Translations under genes and position numbers: made by a program
DNA from: Bacteroidota bacterium
GTDB taxonomy: Bacteria; Bacteroidota; Bacteroidia; NS11-12g; UBA955
DNA length: 9,557 nt
Direction of reading: 5' to 3'
Assembly (NCBI GenBank): GCA_009918425.1
Contig: RGEC01000077.1
Span: 1 to 9,557, forward strand
Shown here: one piece after another, positions 1 through 6,928 of the stretch
Layout: the number at the start of each line of letters is the position of its first letter
Numbering within the stretch: the stretch's first letter is position 1
The notes under the pieces: model-generated
What the model saw: the letters and a program-made list of their open reading frames with translations, nothing else
What the model was told of the DNA's origin: nothing
Database searches by the model: none

Positions 1-484
1 CTGCAGGTTGTTCTCCCGAAAGATCCCACTGACAAGTTCCTTCGTTGAAGGTTGCTGTTTGGTAACAAGCAGTTACTGGAACAGAAGGTTGATCTCCGGT
101 GATGTCGTACTGACAAGTTGCACCATTCCATGTGGCTGTTTGGTAACAAGCCACTGAAGGCGCTGCAGGTTGTTCTCCCGAAAGATCCCACTGACAAGTT
201 CCTTCGTTGAAGGTTGCTGTTTGGTAACATTCAGTTGATGGAACAGAAGGTTGTACTCCTGTAATGTCGTACTGACAAGTTACACCATTCCATGTTGCTG
301 CTTGGTAACAAGCCACTGTAGGCGCTGCAGGTTGTTCTCCTGTAATGTCGTACTGACAAGTTACACCATTCCATGTTGCTGTTTGGTAACAAGCAACAGA
401 AGGTACTGCAGGTTGCGTTCCTGTAATGTCGTATTGACAAGTTGCACCATTCCATGTTGCTGTTTGGTAACAAGCCACTGAAGG
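1..484 (-). repeat. Tandem 81-bp (27-residue) two-cysteine repeats, at least six units, open at the edge
   Basis: The + strand word ggtaac recurs at 61, 142, 223, 304, 385 and 466, exactly 81 bp apart, giving units at residues 2092, 2119, 2146, 2173, 2200 and 2227 (the last one cut by the edge). Each unit has CYQ.AT, a Cys 11 residues after the first, QYD or QWD, and a G.QP linker. Two subtypes exist. Type A has TWNG[AV]TCQYDITG (units 1, 2, 3, 5); type B has TFNEGTCQWDLSG (units 4, 6). Positions 1-67 and 163-229 are identical. The two Cys could pair within a unit, making a disulfide-stiffened stalk; that is inference. Confidence 0.95.
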
Positions 485-3400
485 AGCAGGAGGAGCCGTA
501 CATGCCGCTATTGACACACAGTAATCTTCTGCCTCACCAAAGGTAGCTGACCTACATGGATCTGGATTTGAATTGAAATAATCGACCATTACACGCATTC
601 TTGTAGAACCAGGTACTGCTGTAGTTGGCACATTGATGTCCAAAATATGAGGACCTGCTAATGAAGTATTCGATGCCAAGGTATATTGTTCACCGGCATC
701 ACCAAAAGAACCATTTTGGTTCCAGTCAAACCATGCATATACGTATTCAAACATATCAGCAGTAATGGTAACAGCCAAAGGATAAGTAGAACCTGTTGTT
801 ACAGATGCTCCTGCCACAGTTGTATAATTCACTGGACCTCCTGTGTTACCTCCTGATGTGTTGTTTATGCCTGCGAAATTAACATTTGTAATGTTTTCCC
901 ATGACACAGAGGTAAAGTTAGATGCGCAATATGAAGCACATTCGCACTGACCTGACAATAATGACAATGAAACCACATTCGAACTTGTTGTTAATCCAGA
1001 ATTTGCACATGTTGATACAAATCTGTAGCTGGTATTTGCGGATACTCCTGCACTTACAACATATGTAGCTGAAGTTGCACCGGTAACATCTGTCCAAGTT
1101 GCACCACCATCGGTAGAACTTTGCCAAATATTACTGATACCTGCTGCTGAAGATAAGTTCGTAGCTGTTAAGGTAAATCCTGCATTTGGACAAGCTGATG
1201 GCGTAGAAATTGCTGCAACAGTTGCATTAGGCGTGCCTTCACAGTTTATACATGTAGTACCGGTAGTTAATGTTGTTCCTACAACGCCTGCACCTGCACC
1301 CAAACTGTAAACAGTTGCTCCATTAAGTGAGATGGATATTCCCACCTCGCTAGGCCATGAACCACCATTAATGTAGTTTAATGCATAGCTTGCACCGTCC
1401 GGTACACAAAGTGTAATTGTTTGAGCCGTACCGGTTGTAAACGATGAACCAATGGTAGCATAAGGCTGCCCGTTCATGGTCAATTGCATTGAAGCTCCGT
1501 TCCATCCATCTCCAAAAGAATCTGTTAAATTCAAAGACAATTGGCATGTATTTACGTTGTAAGCTACAGCATTAGACACAGCACTTGCCGCACTATCAAG
1601 GCTACAAGTTCCTACTAATTGGTAGCTTGTGTTTTGAGTAACTCCGCCTGTAACTGTGTATTGCGGAGATGTTGCTCCTGCTACATCAGACCATGTCGCA
1701 CCGTTGTCTGTAGAACTTTGCCACTGATAGTTGATACCTGATGCCTGAGATAGGTTTGAAGCACTTAACGTAAATGTAGTTGCTCCACATCCACCTGGAA
1801 TTGAGATGGCTGCCACTGGCGCATTCGGAGTTCCTGCACATGCAGCAGGTGCTGTTATGGTGATACAATAATCTTCGGTTTCACCATAATAATAGGTTGT
1901 ATGGGCATAGTTGGTAGTATTCAAAGTAGTTTCTGCGTTAACCACACGAAGTCTTGTTGTTCCTAACGGTGCGTTTACAGGAATGTTTAATGCTCCTGTT
2001 ACTGTTTGAGTTAAAGCAGTAACATAAGAAGGTTGATTATACACTTGTTCTCCAGCATCCAAGAAGTCGCCGTCCTTGTTGAAATCGATATAGACTTGGA
2101 ATAAATTTGAATAAGCAAAAGATCCGCACATCGCTTGTGTTAAACTAAATGGCACTACTTCACCTTGCATAGCTGAAATTCCCGGTTGACCTGCACCTGT
2201 ATAATTAGAATAACTATTTAGAACAGAACCCGCTCCAGGAGCAATTGTAGCACAATTAGAAGAATTCACCATGCTGCCGATGGTAACATTTGTGATTTCC
2301 TCATCATACGGATAAACTGCATAAACCATTGGGTAGCACGAACCGTCACACTCAATTGGAGTCATCGGTACAGAAGCCAACGAAGAATATCCTGCTGCGC
2401 CACCACAATGTACAATAGCACATCGATAAATAGATGATACAGATTGGTTGGTATTTGCCGTAATAGCAGTTGCTCCAGCAATATCAGACCACGTAGCACC
2501 ATTATCTGTAGATACTTGCCACTGATAAGTAGCTGCTCCACCTGTAATTTGAGCAGGCGTCATGCTAAGGTTAACTGCTCCGTTAGGACACACAGAAGCC
2601 TGAGCTGCGATAGCCACAACATCGGTAGGCGCAATCGTATCCAATACTTCCATGAACACTTGTGCAGAACCTGGAAGGTTGCTACAACCTGTTGTTTGGT
2701 TGGTGTATTGAATAGAATAAGTAGTCGAAGTGTTAGGCGCTACAGATTGAGAGAAGATATTCGTCCCTGTTGCTATTTGTGTAGCGATACTGTCGCCCAC
2801 TGCTTGAGCATACCATGTAGTGGTAAAGTTTGACGGTGGAGAGAATCTCCAACCCTCTGGTGCCGTTTGCGGTACAGTCCAAGTTCCGGATCTGCCTGGT
2901 GCAATCGCACCAATCGTTTGGTTTCCATTTTGTAAACCTACGGTAGCCGTATTTGCGAACGTTTTCTCGAGGATATGGATTTCAACGTTTCCAATTGTTT
3001 CGAACAACTTACATTGTACGGTAGCTTTCGGATTGGCAGAATATCCATTTATATTTTTATACTCGATCACAAACACCCTGTTCGGCGCGTAACCCTCTGT
3101 CCAATACTTAATAGAACCTGTTGTAGAAGTTCCTTGGTGTAAATCTCCTGCTAATAAGGCGATAACATTTGCAGGGTTTGCCGGATTCGGGAATACCTGT
3201 GGTGTTGTGACAAATGAGAATTGACCAAGCTGACCTTGTGCAGTCCCATAACCTGTAGGAGTACCAAACATTAACAGTCCATTGGTTCCAACAGATAAAC
3301 TTGAGAAGTTAGTTCCAAAGTAGTTGAAATTAAACCCAATCGGAATTCCTGACCAACCACCGTCGTCCATACTTCCACCTGATAATGGAGTTACAGCTAC

Positions 3401-6400
3401 GCCATTGTTCATGATAACTCCGGCATTGATTGGTGCAGCTGAGGCTGCAAAAGGAATAGACGTTACGGAGAAGTTTCCAGCAGATAATCCTGAATTGATT
3501 GTTGCAGCAGTTCCCGCACATACTCCTGATGCCGTTGTTGTAACGGTTGCAGTAGGTAGTGGGTAAACCCCAACAGAAACATAGGCCTGAGCCGCACATC
3601 CTGTTAATGAATCAATTCCATCCACACGAATTGTAGCGGTTTGGAATACGGAAACATCAGCCGTATTTACGGTAGTGCTGTTTACGATGGCCATACCCAT
3701 TGGTGTAAATGTGTAACTGTAAGGAACTGAAGAAGTTGCCGTAACAGTTGTGTTACCACCATTTCCACAGAAGTTTGATACTGAAGAACTTGCTGAAATA
3801 GGTGCAGCAGGTGTAACACTGTTCACGGTGTAAGTGGCAGTTGCCGAACATCCGTTGAAATCTGTTCCCACAACAGTAACTGTACCTCCGGTTGTTCCTG
3901 TAAAATAAACACTTGGTTGATCAATCGCGCTTAGCTTAGAAGCCGGTGACCACAAATAAGTAGCAGCTCCTGTTGCAGAAAGCAACGGGCTACCGCACAC
4001 ATTTCCTGAAGCAGGAGGACCTGATATCGTAACAACAGGACCATTTACTGTAAGTGCTAATTCGTTTGAAATTACAGATTCTCCTGTAGCTGAACACGTA
4101 GAACCAAAAACGTAATAATATACGCCAGGTGCTAATGTAGTAGGAGTTGTATATTGAGCTGTAGTAGCTCCTGTTCCATTAGGTACCGGGAAGTACGGCC
4201 CACCTGGGGTTGCTGAAACCATCCATGTGTTTTGAATGCCAGACTGCCCACATGTTGCTCCTGTAGCGGTGAAAGTTGCACTTGTGTTCGTACAAATTGA
4301 TCCTCCACCTGATGCCACTGGCACTGAAGGAGCTCCGTTACATGCCGGAAGAGCTAAGTCAGCGATTCCTGTCTTACCTGGCACCCAGTTGCTTGAATAA
4401 CCAGTCAAATTCAATCCTTGAACGTTACCGTTATTCATGTTTGCAGTTGCATCCAACAGGTTATCATTACCTGTATTTGTTGCATTCGCATTGAATTGAT
4501 TGAATTGGTAGTATGCTCTTAGGTTTACGTCACAAACGTTTTGTTGTAACAACATTTGCGCTTGTAAATCGGCTTGCGACTTCGCTACTGACCATATCCT
4601 TACCTCGTCTATGGCACCATCAAAGCCTCTGGAATTATCTTGAGACCAGTTTCCGATGGTAAGTTTTTGACCTGGTGCAGCTGCAATAGTATTGCCTGGC
4701 TGAGAACTTGTTGCAACTTGATTACCGTTTACAAACAATTTGAGGTCAGTACCATCGTAAGTACCAGCCACATGTTGCCATTGATTGAGAACCAAAGTTC
4801 CGGCCGGAGATAATACTTCTTTCCAAGCTGTTCCGTTTCCAAAATTGAAACTCAAGGTACCATTTGCACCACATCGTAGCATGTATCCTTGCGAAGCAGC
4901 TCCTTCTTTGTTGATAATATTACCTCTCCAAGACTCCGCTCTCCAAGTTCTAGGATTAATCCATGCTTCAAGGGTAATAGCAGATCCAGTGATGTTAATA
5001 GAAGAACCTTCTCCACATCTGACACGATCATTTACACCGTCAAAATCGAGTGCGTTCTGAGAACAGGCATAGGTAGTTGCGTTGTTAGCAATTACTGCGC
5101 TCACTGCATTATCGTCGTTTCTAGAAACAGTTACGGCTACATTTGATCCTGTTGGGAATGGCCCAATTTGATATTGACCAAGTCCAACATTCGTTAGTGC
5201 TCCAGGGTTACCTGGGTAGTTACTAGAAATATCAACCCCTGTACCATTAAAACCAAGACTTGATACATTTACACCCACGTAGAATTCGTTGTTTCCACAA
5301 TTACCTACGGCACCTAAAATTTGTGCTTTAGGTGTAGGGTCTGTGGCGATGGTAATACAATAATCTTCTGTTTCACCCCATGAATAATTTGTATGGGCAT
5401 AGTTAGTAGTACTTGTACCAAATTCTACGTTAACCACACGAACTCTTGTGGTTCCTAACGGCGCTCCTGCAGGAACGGTGAAAGATCCTGTTACTGTTTG
5501 ATTTCCTGTTCCGGAGACAGGCTGGTTGTACACTTGTTCTCCGGCATCCAAGAAGTCACCGTCTTGGTTGTAGTCAATATACACTTGGAAAATGTTACCA
5601 TAGGACCCTCCACAAGTTGTTTGCGTTAAACTAAATGGCACAATGTCACCGGGTGCCACACTAGCCGCAAGTACACTTCCGTTAGTATAGTTTGAATACC
5701 TTTGGTTAATAGATCCTGATCCTGGTGCTGTGGTTCCACAGTTTGAATTATTCACCATGGTACCAATCGTCACATTTGATATTTCTTCATCTCCTGTAGA
5801 AGTTGCATAAAAAGCCGGATAACATGTACTACCACAACCTAATGGATTCATTGCAACGGTTGTTGCGGATGAAGAAGCTGTACTTCCAGCACACGTAACA
5901 TTACATCTATATTGAGTTTGTACCGTTTGTGTGGTGGCTAAAGTAGAAGAAGTTGCTCCTGCAATGTTATTCCAAGTAGTACCCCCATCATTCGAGTTTT
6001 GCCATTGATACGACAAACCTCCTACTCCTGATGTAGCTCCTGCTAATGACAAAGTAAACGATGAACTTGGACAAACCGAAGCCAATGAGCTTTGCGCAGC
6101 ACCTGGGTTAGGTGTGCCTGAACAAGCTGCACCTGCAGCTTGAGAAATTACTACATCATCAAAATTAATGTAATAATCGCCAGAAGTCCAAAAAGCATCC
6201 CATTTGATGTATAGGTTTCCTGCTGTGGGCGTAAATTGATGCGTTCTTGTTATACAAGTCCCGTTTTGGGTCTCTTGCGATATCGTTGCAAAAGTTGTCC
6301 ACGGACCTGTTGGAGACGTACCCCACTGAACATTAAATGACCCCCAAGGATTCGTACCCACCGTATTAGCCGACCAATTCGCTACTTTGTATTTGTAGGA

Positions 6401-6757
6401 AATTGTCACCAAGCCTCCGGTATTTGTACCTGCCAATAAAGGCGAAACCATATTACCAGTTGTAACGCCGGAATACAAGTTTCTTCTCATTGAAGCAGAC
6501 CCGCAAGCAGTGGTTGCTGTGGTCCTTGTAATGTTTCCTGTCCAACCGGTTGAGTTGGCATTAAAGTCATAAGTAACTGGAGTAATTTGAGCTTCGACTA
6601 ATCCTGTAATTCCGAAGAAAAAGATTATCAAAAAAATACTCCAAACTTTGACTTGAAATTCACACAGTTTCGTTTTTAAAGACGAACCCGTGGTAGTGTC
6701 AAACACCGCTGACTCTTCAGAGCCTGGCGGACTTTTAAAACGTAAAAAACGATTCAT
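1..6757 (-). CDS. Giant modular secreted surface protein (GEVED, LamG, Ig-like, 27-aa repeats), C-terminus outside window
   Basis: One reading frame stays open from the ATG at 6757-6755 to the left edge: 2252 codons with no stop, read through base by base. Residues 1-56 form a signal peptide with a long N-region. The order after it is: MAM/jelly-roll-like domain (57-206), Ig-like (213-305), GEVED (313-471), unassigned beta-rich segment (473-566), LamG (568-755), Ig/PKD-like domains (about 803-1068), NIDO-like beta-sandwich (about 1091-1310), Ig-like (1311-1472), GEVED (1473-1636), Ig-like (1637-1735), DSFGDGWNG domain (1736-1839), Ig-like (1841-1938), GEVED (1939-2085) and 27-residue repeats (2092 to the edge). 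Such mosaics are typical of Bacteroidota type IX cargo used in adhesion or surface display. The role here is inferred, and the sorting domain expected at the C-terminus lies outside the window. The ATG was chosen because it lies just downstream of a good promoter and no other ATG precedes the hydrophobic core. No enzyme signature was seen. Confidence 0.95.
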   Translation of the reverse strand, partial: MNRFLRFKSPPGSEESAVFDTTTGSSLKTKLCEFQVKVWSIFLIIFFFGITGLVEAQITPVTYDFNANSTGWTGNITRTTATTACGSASMRRNLYSGVTTGNMVSPLLAGTNTGGLVTISYKYKVANWSANTVGTNPWGSFNVQWGTSPTGPWTTFATISQETQNGTCITRTHQFTPTAGNLYIKWDAFWTSGDYYINFDDVVISQAAGAACSGTPNPGAAQSSLASVCPSSSFTLSLAGATSGVGGLSYQWQNSNDGGTTWNNIAGATSSTLATTQTVQTQYRCNVTCAGSTASSSATTVAMNPLGCGSTCYPAFYATSTGDEEISNVTIGTMVNNSNCGTTAPGSGSINQRYSNYTNGSVLAASVAPGDIVPFSLTQTTCGGSYGNIFQVYIDYNQDGDFLDAGEQVYNQPVSGTGNQTVTGSFTVPAGAPLGTTRVRVVNVEFGTSTTNYAHTNYSWGETEDYCITIATDPTPKAQILGAVGNCGNNEFYVGVNVSSLGFNGTGVDISSNYPGNPGALTNVGLGQYQIGPFPTGSNVAVTVSRNDDNAVSAVIANNATTYACSQNALDFDGVNDRVRCGEGSSINITGSAITLEAWINPRTWRAESWRGNIINKEGAASQGYMLRCGANGTLSFNFGNGTAWKEVLSPAGTLVLNQWQHVAGTYDGTDLKLFVNGNQVATSSQPGNTIAAAPGQKLTIGNWSQDNSRGFDGAIDEVRIWSVAKSQADLQAQMLLQQNVCDVNLRAYYQFNQFNANATNTGNDNLLDATANMNNGNVQGLNLTGYSSNWVPGKTGIADLALPACNGAPSVPVASGGGSICTNTSATFTATGATCGQSGIQNTWMVSATPGGPYFPVPNGTGATTAQYTTPTTLAPGVYYYVFGSTCSATGESVISNELALTVNGPVVTISGPPASGNVCGSPLLSATGAATYLWSPASKLSAIDQPSVYFTGTTGGTVTVVGTDFNGCSATATYTVNSVTPAAPISASSSVSNFCGNGGNTTVTATSSVPYSYTFTPMGMAIVNSTTVNTADVSVFQTATIRVDGIDSLTGCAAQAYVSVGVYPLPTATVTTTASGVCAGTAATINSGLSAGNFSVTSIPFAASAAPINAGVIMNNGVAVTPLSGGSMDDGGWSGIPIGFNFNYFGTNFSSLSVGTNGLLMFGTPTGYGTAQGQLGQFSFVTTPQVFPNPANPANVIALLAGDLHQGTSTTGSIKYWTEGYAPNRVFVIEYKNINGYSANPKATVQCKLFETIGNVEIHILEKTFANTATVGLQNGNQTIGAIAPGRSGTWTVPQTAPEGWRFSPPSNFTTTWYAQAVGDSIATQIATGTNIFSQSVAPNTSTTYSIQYTNQTTGCSNLPGSAQVFMEVLDTIAPTDVVAIAAQASVCPNGAVNLSMTPAQITGGAATYQWQVSTDNGATWSDIAGATAITANTNQSVSSIYRCAIVHCGGAAGYSSLASVPMTPIECDGSCYPMVYAVYPYDEEITNVTIGSMVNSSNCATIAPGAGSVLNSYSNYTGAGQPGISAMQGEVVPFSLTQAMCGSFAYSNLFQVYIDFNKDGDFLDAGEQVYNQPSYVTALTQTVTGALNIPVNAPLGTTRLRVVNAETTLNTTNYAHTTYYYGETEDYCITITAPAACAGTPNAPVAAISIPGGCGATTFTLSASNLSQASGINYQWQSSTDNGATWSDVAGATSPQYTVTGGVTQNTSYQLVGTCSLDSAASAVSNAVAYNVNTCQLSLNLTDSFGDGWNGASMQLTMNGQPYATIGSSFTTGTAQTITLCVPDGASYALNYINGGSWPSEVGISISLNGATVYSLGAGAGVVGTTLTTGTTCINCEGTPNATVAAISTPSACPNAGFTLTATNLSSAAGISNIWQSSTDGGATWTDVTGATSATYVVSAGVSANTSYRFVSTCANSGLTTSSNVVSLSLLSGQCECASYCASNFTSVSWENITNVNFAGINNTSGGNTGGPVNYTTVAGASVTTGSTYPLAVTITADMFEYVYAWFDWNQNGSFGDAGEQYTLASNTSLAGPHILDINVPTTAVPGSTRMRVMVDYFNSNPDPCRSATFGEAEDYCVSIAACTAPPAPSVACYQTATWNGATCQYDITGTQPAVPSVACYQTATWNGVTCQYDITGEQPAAPTVACYQAATWNGVTCQYDITGVQPSVPSTECYQTATFNEGTCQWDLSGEQPAAPSVACYQTATWNGATCQYDITGDQPSVPVTACYQTATFNEGTCQWDLSGEQPA
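503..1237 (-). repeat. Ig-like + GEVED module, copy 3, divergent (residues 1841-2085)
   Basis: The Ig-like half carries SACPNAGFTL, IWQSSTDGGATWTDVTGAT and YRFVSTC. The linker is a tighter Cys cluster (CECASYC) than in copies 1 and 2. The GEVED half has AWFDWNQNGSFGDAGEQ, RMRVMVDYF and GEAEDYCVSI. One Asp of the loop is replaced (NQNGS instead of NQDGD), so metal binding may differ. The 27-residue repeat array starts right after its last strand. Confidence 0.8.
1241..1552 (-). other. DSFGDGWNG beta domain (residues 1736-1839)
   Basis: The segment opens with CQLSLNLTDSFGDGWNGAS, followed by QLTMNGQ, ITLCVPDGASYALNY and SWPSEVGISISLNG, and ends with a Cys pair. The 'D.[YF]GDGWNG' opening is a recurring element of Bacteroidota secreted proteins. 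I know of no assigned biochemical function. It sits between two Ig-like domains and interrupts what would otherwise be a direct Ig+GEVED tandem. Confidence 0.6.
1850..2638 (-). repeat. Ig-like + GEVED module, copy 2 (residues 1374-1636)
   Basis: The Ig-like half has ASVCPNG, YQWQVSTDNGATWSDIAGAT and YRCAIVHC. A Cys linker (IECDGSCYP) leads into the GEVED half with YIDFNKDGDFLDAGEQVYNQ, GTTRLRVVNAE and the closing GETEDYCITI. It is the closest relative of copy 1 (5345-6121) at protein and DNA level, which points to duplication inside the gene. The Asp-rich loop fits calcium binding. The next Ig-like domain starts directly after it. Confidence 0.85.
2828..3487 (-). other. NIDO-like beta-sandwich domain (about residues 1091-1310)
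   Basis: The pattern IGFNFNYFGTNFSSLSVGTN followed by GLLMFG, then NVIALLAGDLH, SIKYWTEG, RVFVIEYKNI, ATVQCKLFETIGNVEIHI and WRFSPP resembles the nidogen-type domain seen in many Bacteroidota secreted proteins (F-x-F-Y-G, 'SVGTNGLL.F', a D in the centre, then 'VIEY.N' and 'Q..LFE..G.IEI'). It is preceded by a Cys-containing Ig-like strand (GVCAGTAATI) and followed by an Ig-like domain with TTTWYAQAVG. The family call is by pattern only, and an adhesive role is inferred. Confidence 0.55.
4493..5056 (-). other. LamG / concanavalin A-like domain (residues 568-755)
   Basis: The segment shows the usual Laminin_G_3 landmarks in order: ALDFDGVNDRVRCG at the start, ITLEAWINPRTW, GYMLRCGANGTLSF, LNQWQHVAGTYDGTDLKLFV, GNQVATS, LTIGNW, then FDGAIDEVRIWSVAKSQADL and LRAYYQFN at the end. 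LamG domains are lectin-like sandwiches that bind glycans or matrix proteins. It sits between an unassigned beta segment and a run of Ig-like domains. The family call is firm; the ligand cannot be told. Confidence 0.93.
5345..6121 (-). repeat. Ig-like + GEVED module, copy 1 (residues 213-471)
   Basis: The Ig-like half has Cys, then YQWQNSNDGGTTW, then YRCNVTC. The GEVED half follows a Cys-rich linker (GCGSTCYP) and contains YIDYNQDGDFLDAGEQ and the closing GETEDYCITI. The D-x-N-x-D-G-D loop resembles a calcium-binding loop. GEVED is a known beta-rich domain of Bacteroidota secreted proteins without a settled function. Copy 2 (1850-2638) is closely similar even in DNA: 5530-5563 matches 2041-2074 at 32 of 34 bases, an offset of 3489 bp, which keeps the frame. 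Confidence 0.85.
6140..6589 (-). other. MAM/jelly-roll-like domain (residues 57-206)
   Basis: This is the first mature domain. It opens with a YDFN..STGW segment, passes through aromatic strands (TISYKYKVANW, SFNVQWG, YIKWDAFW) and closes with YYINFDDVVIS. An opening with an aromatic 'F.....GW' and a closing 'ID/FDDv.i' strand is the usual outline of MAM and carbohydrate-binding-module-like beta-sandwiches in Bacteroidota secreted proteins. The assignment rests on this outline only. A glycan- or protein-binding role is inferred. Confidence 0.5.
6590..6757 (-). other. Signal peptide with extended N-region (residues 1-56 of the giant protein)
   Basis: The hydrophobic core, WSIFLIIFFFGITGL, lies at residues 39-53 and is followed by VEA-Q, so signal peptidase I probably cuts after Ala56. 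About 38 residues with mixed charge and many Ser/Thr come before the core. A usual Bacteroidota signal peptide has about 5-10 there. There is no lipobox; Cys32 lies before the core, so this is not a lipoprotein signal. A GTG codon at 6706-6704 has a GAAGAG six bases before it and could be a second start. It would still leave a 20-residue N-region. A run of seven T (coding strand, 6630-6636) lies inside the core. Confidence 0.8.
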
Positions 6758-6809
6758 AGTTTAGATTTAGTTAATAAATAAATTACACAGTACTCGATTA
6801 CTGCAAACT

Positions 6810-6841
6810 CAAACTTACGGCAGAAGAAATGAATCACCAAA
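6810..6841 (-). promoter_or_regulatory. Candidate Bacteroidota-type promoter of the giant gene
   Basis: In the coding direction, TTTG (6841-6838) is followed after 20 nt by TAAGTTTG (6817-6810). This matches the Bacteroidota -33 (TTTG) and -7 (TAnnTTTG) consensus, with a spacing in the usual range. It would start transcription near 6803 and give a leader of about 46 nt. A weaker alternative nearer the gene is TTTG (6807-6804), 18 nt, TAATTTAT (6785-6778). Confidence 0.6.
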
Positions 6842-6844
6842 AAA

Positions 6845-6928
6845 TGTTAATATTTTTTTTTGCAGTGTTAATATCTTTGCTAAACCAATGAATATTTATG
6901 GCTTTTGAATGAATATTTGCGCTAATGG
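6845..6928. repeat. Four degenerate 21-bp repeats with a phased AATAT core
   Basis: Units start at 6845, 6866, 6887 and 6908. On the + strand AATAT lies at 6849, 6870, 6891 and 6912, always 21 bp apart. The first two share tgttaatat, the last two share aatgaatattt, and units 2 and 4 also share gctaa in the same register. The set fills the space between the upstream stop codon and the -33 element of the promoter. It includes a run of nine T (6853-6861), which reads as an A-tract in the coding direction. It could be an UP-like element or an array of regulator sites. Confidence 0.65.

Larger units (their letters stand above)
6758..6928. other. Intergenic region between the two minus-strand genes
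   Basis: These 171 AT-rich bases hold the candidate promoter of the giant gene and a set of 21-bp repeats, and no ORF of interest. I see no stem followed by a T-run after the stop of the upstream gene, so no intrinsic terminator can be called. The bases just before the ATG (AACTAAATCTAAACT) carry no Shine-Dalgarno sequence, as is usual in Bacteroidota. Confidence 0.8.

Noticed and set aside
1..484. CRISPR array
   Set aside because: The repeats are directly adjacent 81-bp coding units with no unique spacers, and they are in frame with a long protein.
231..503. Alternative-frame minus-strand ORF and a plus-strand ORF with an internal 27-residue period
   Set aside because: The period comes from the 81-bp DNA repeat, which is a multiple of three and so repeats in every frame. 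The real frame is the one continuous with the GEVED region.
2444..3092. Two overlapping plus-strand reading frames of 129 and 90 codons
   Set aside because: They lie entirely antisense to the unbroken giant frame, have no recognisable domain, and are rich in Cys, Arg and Ser as expected of antisense translation.
6601..6757. Lipoprotein signal based on Cys32
   Set aside because: The Cys lies before the hydrophobic core and there is no lipobox; the core ends with VEA-Q, a signal peptidase I type site.
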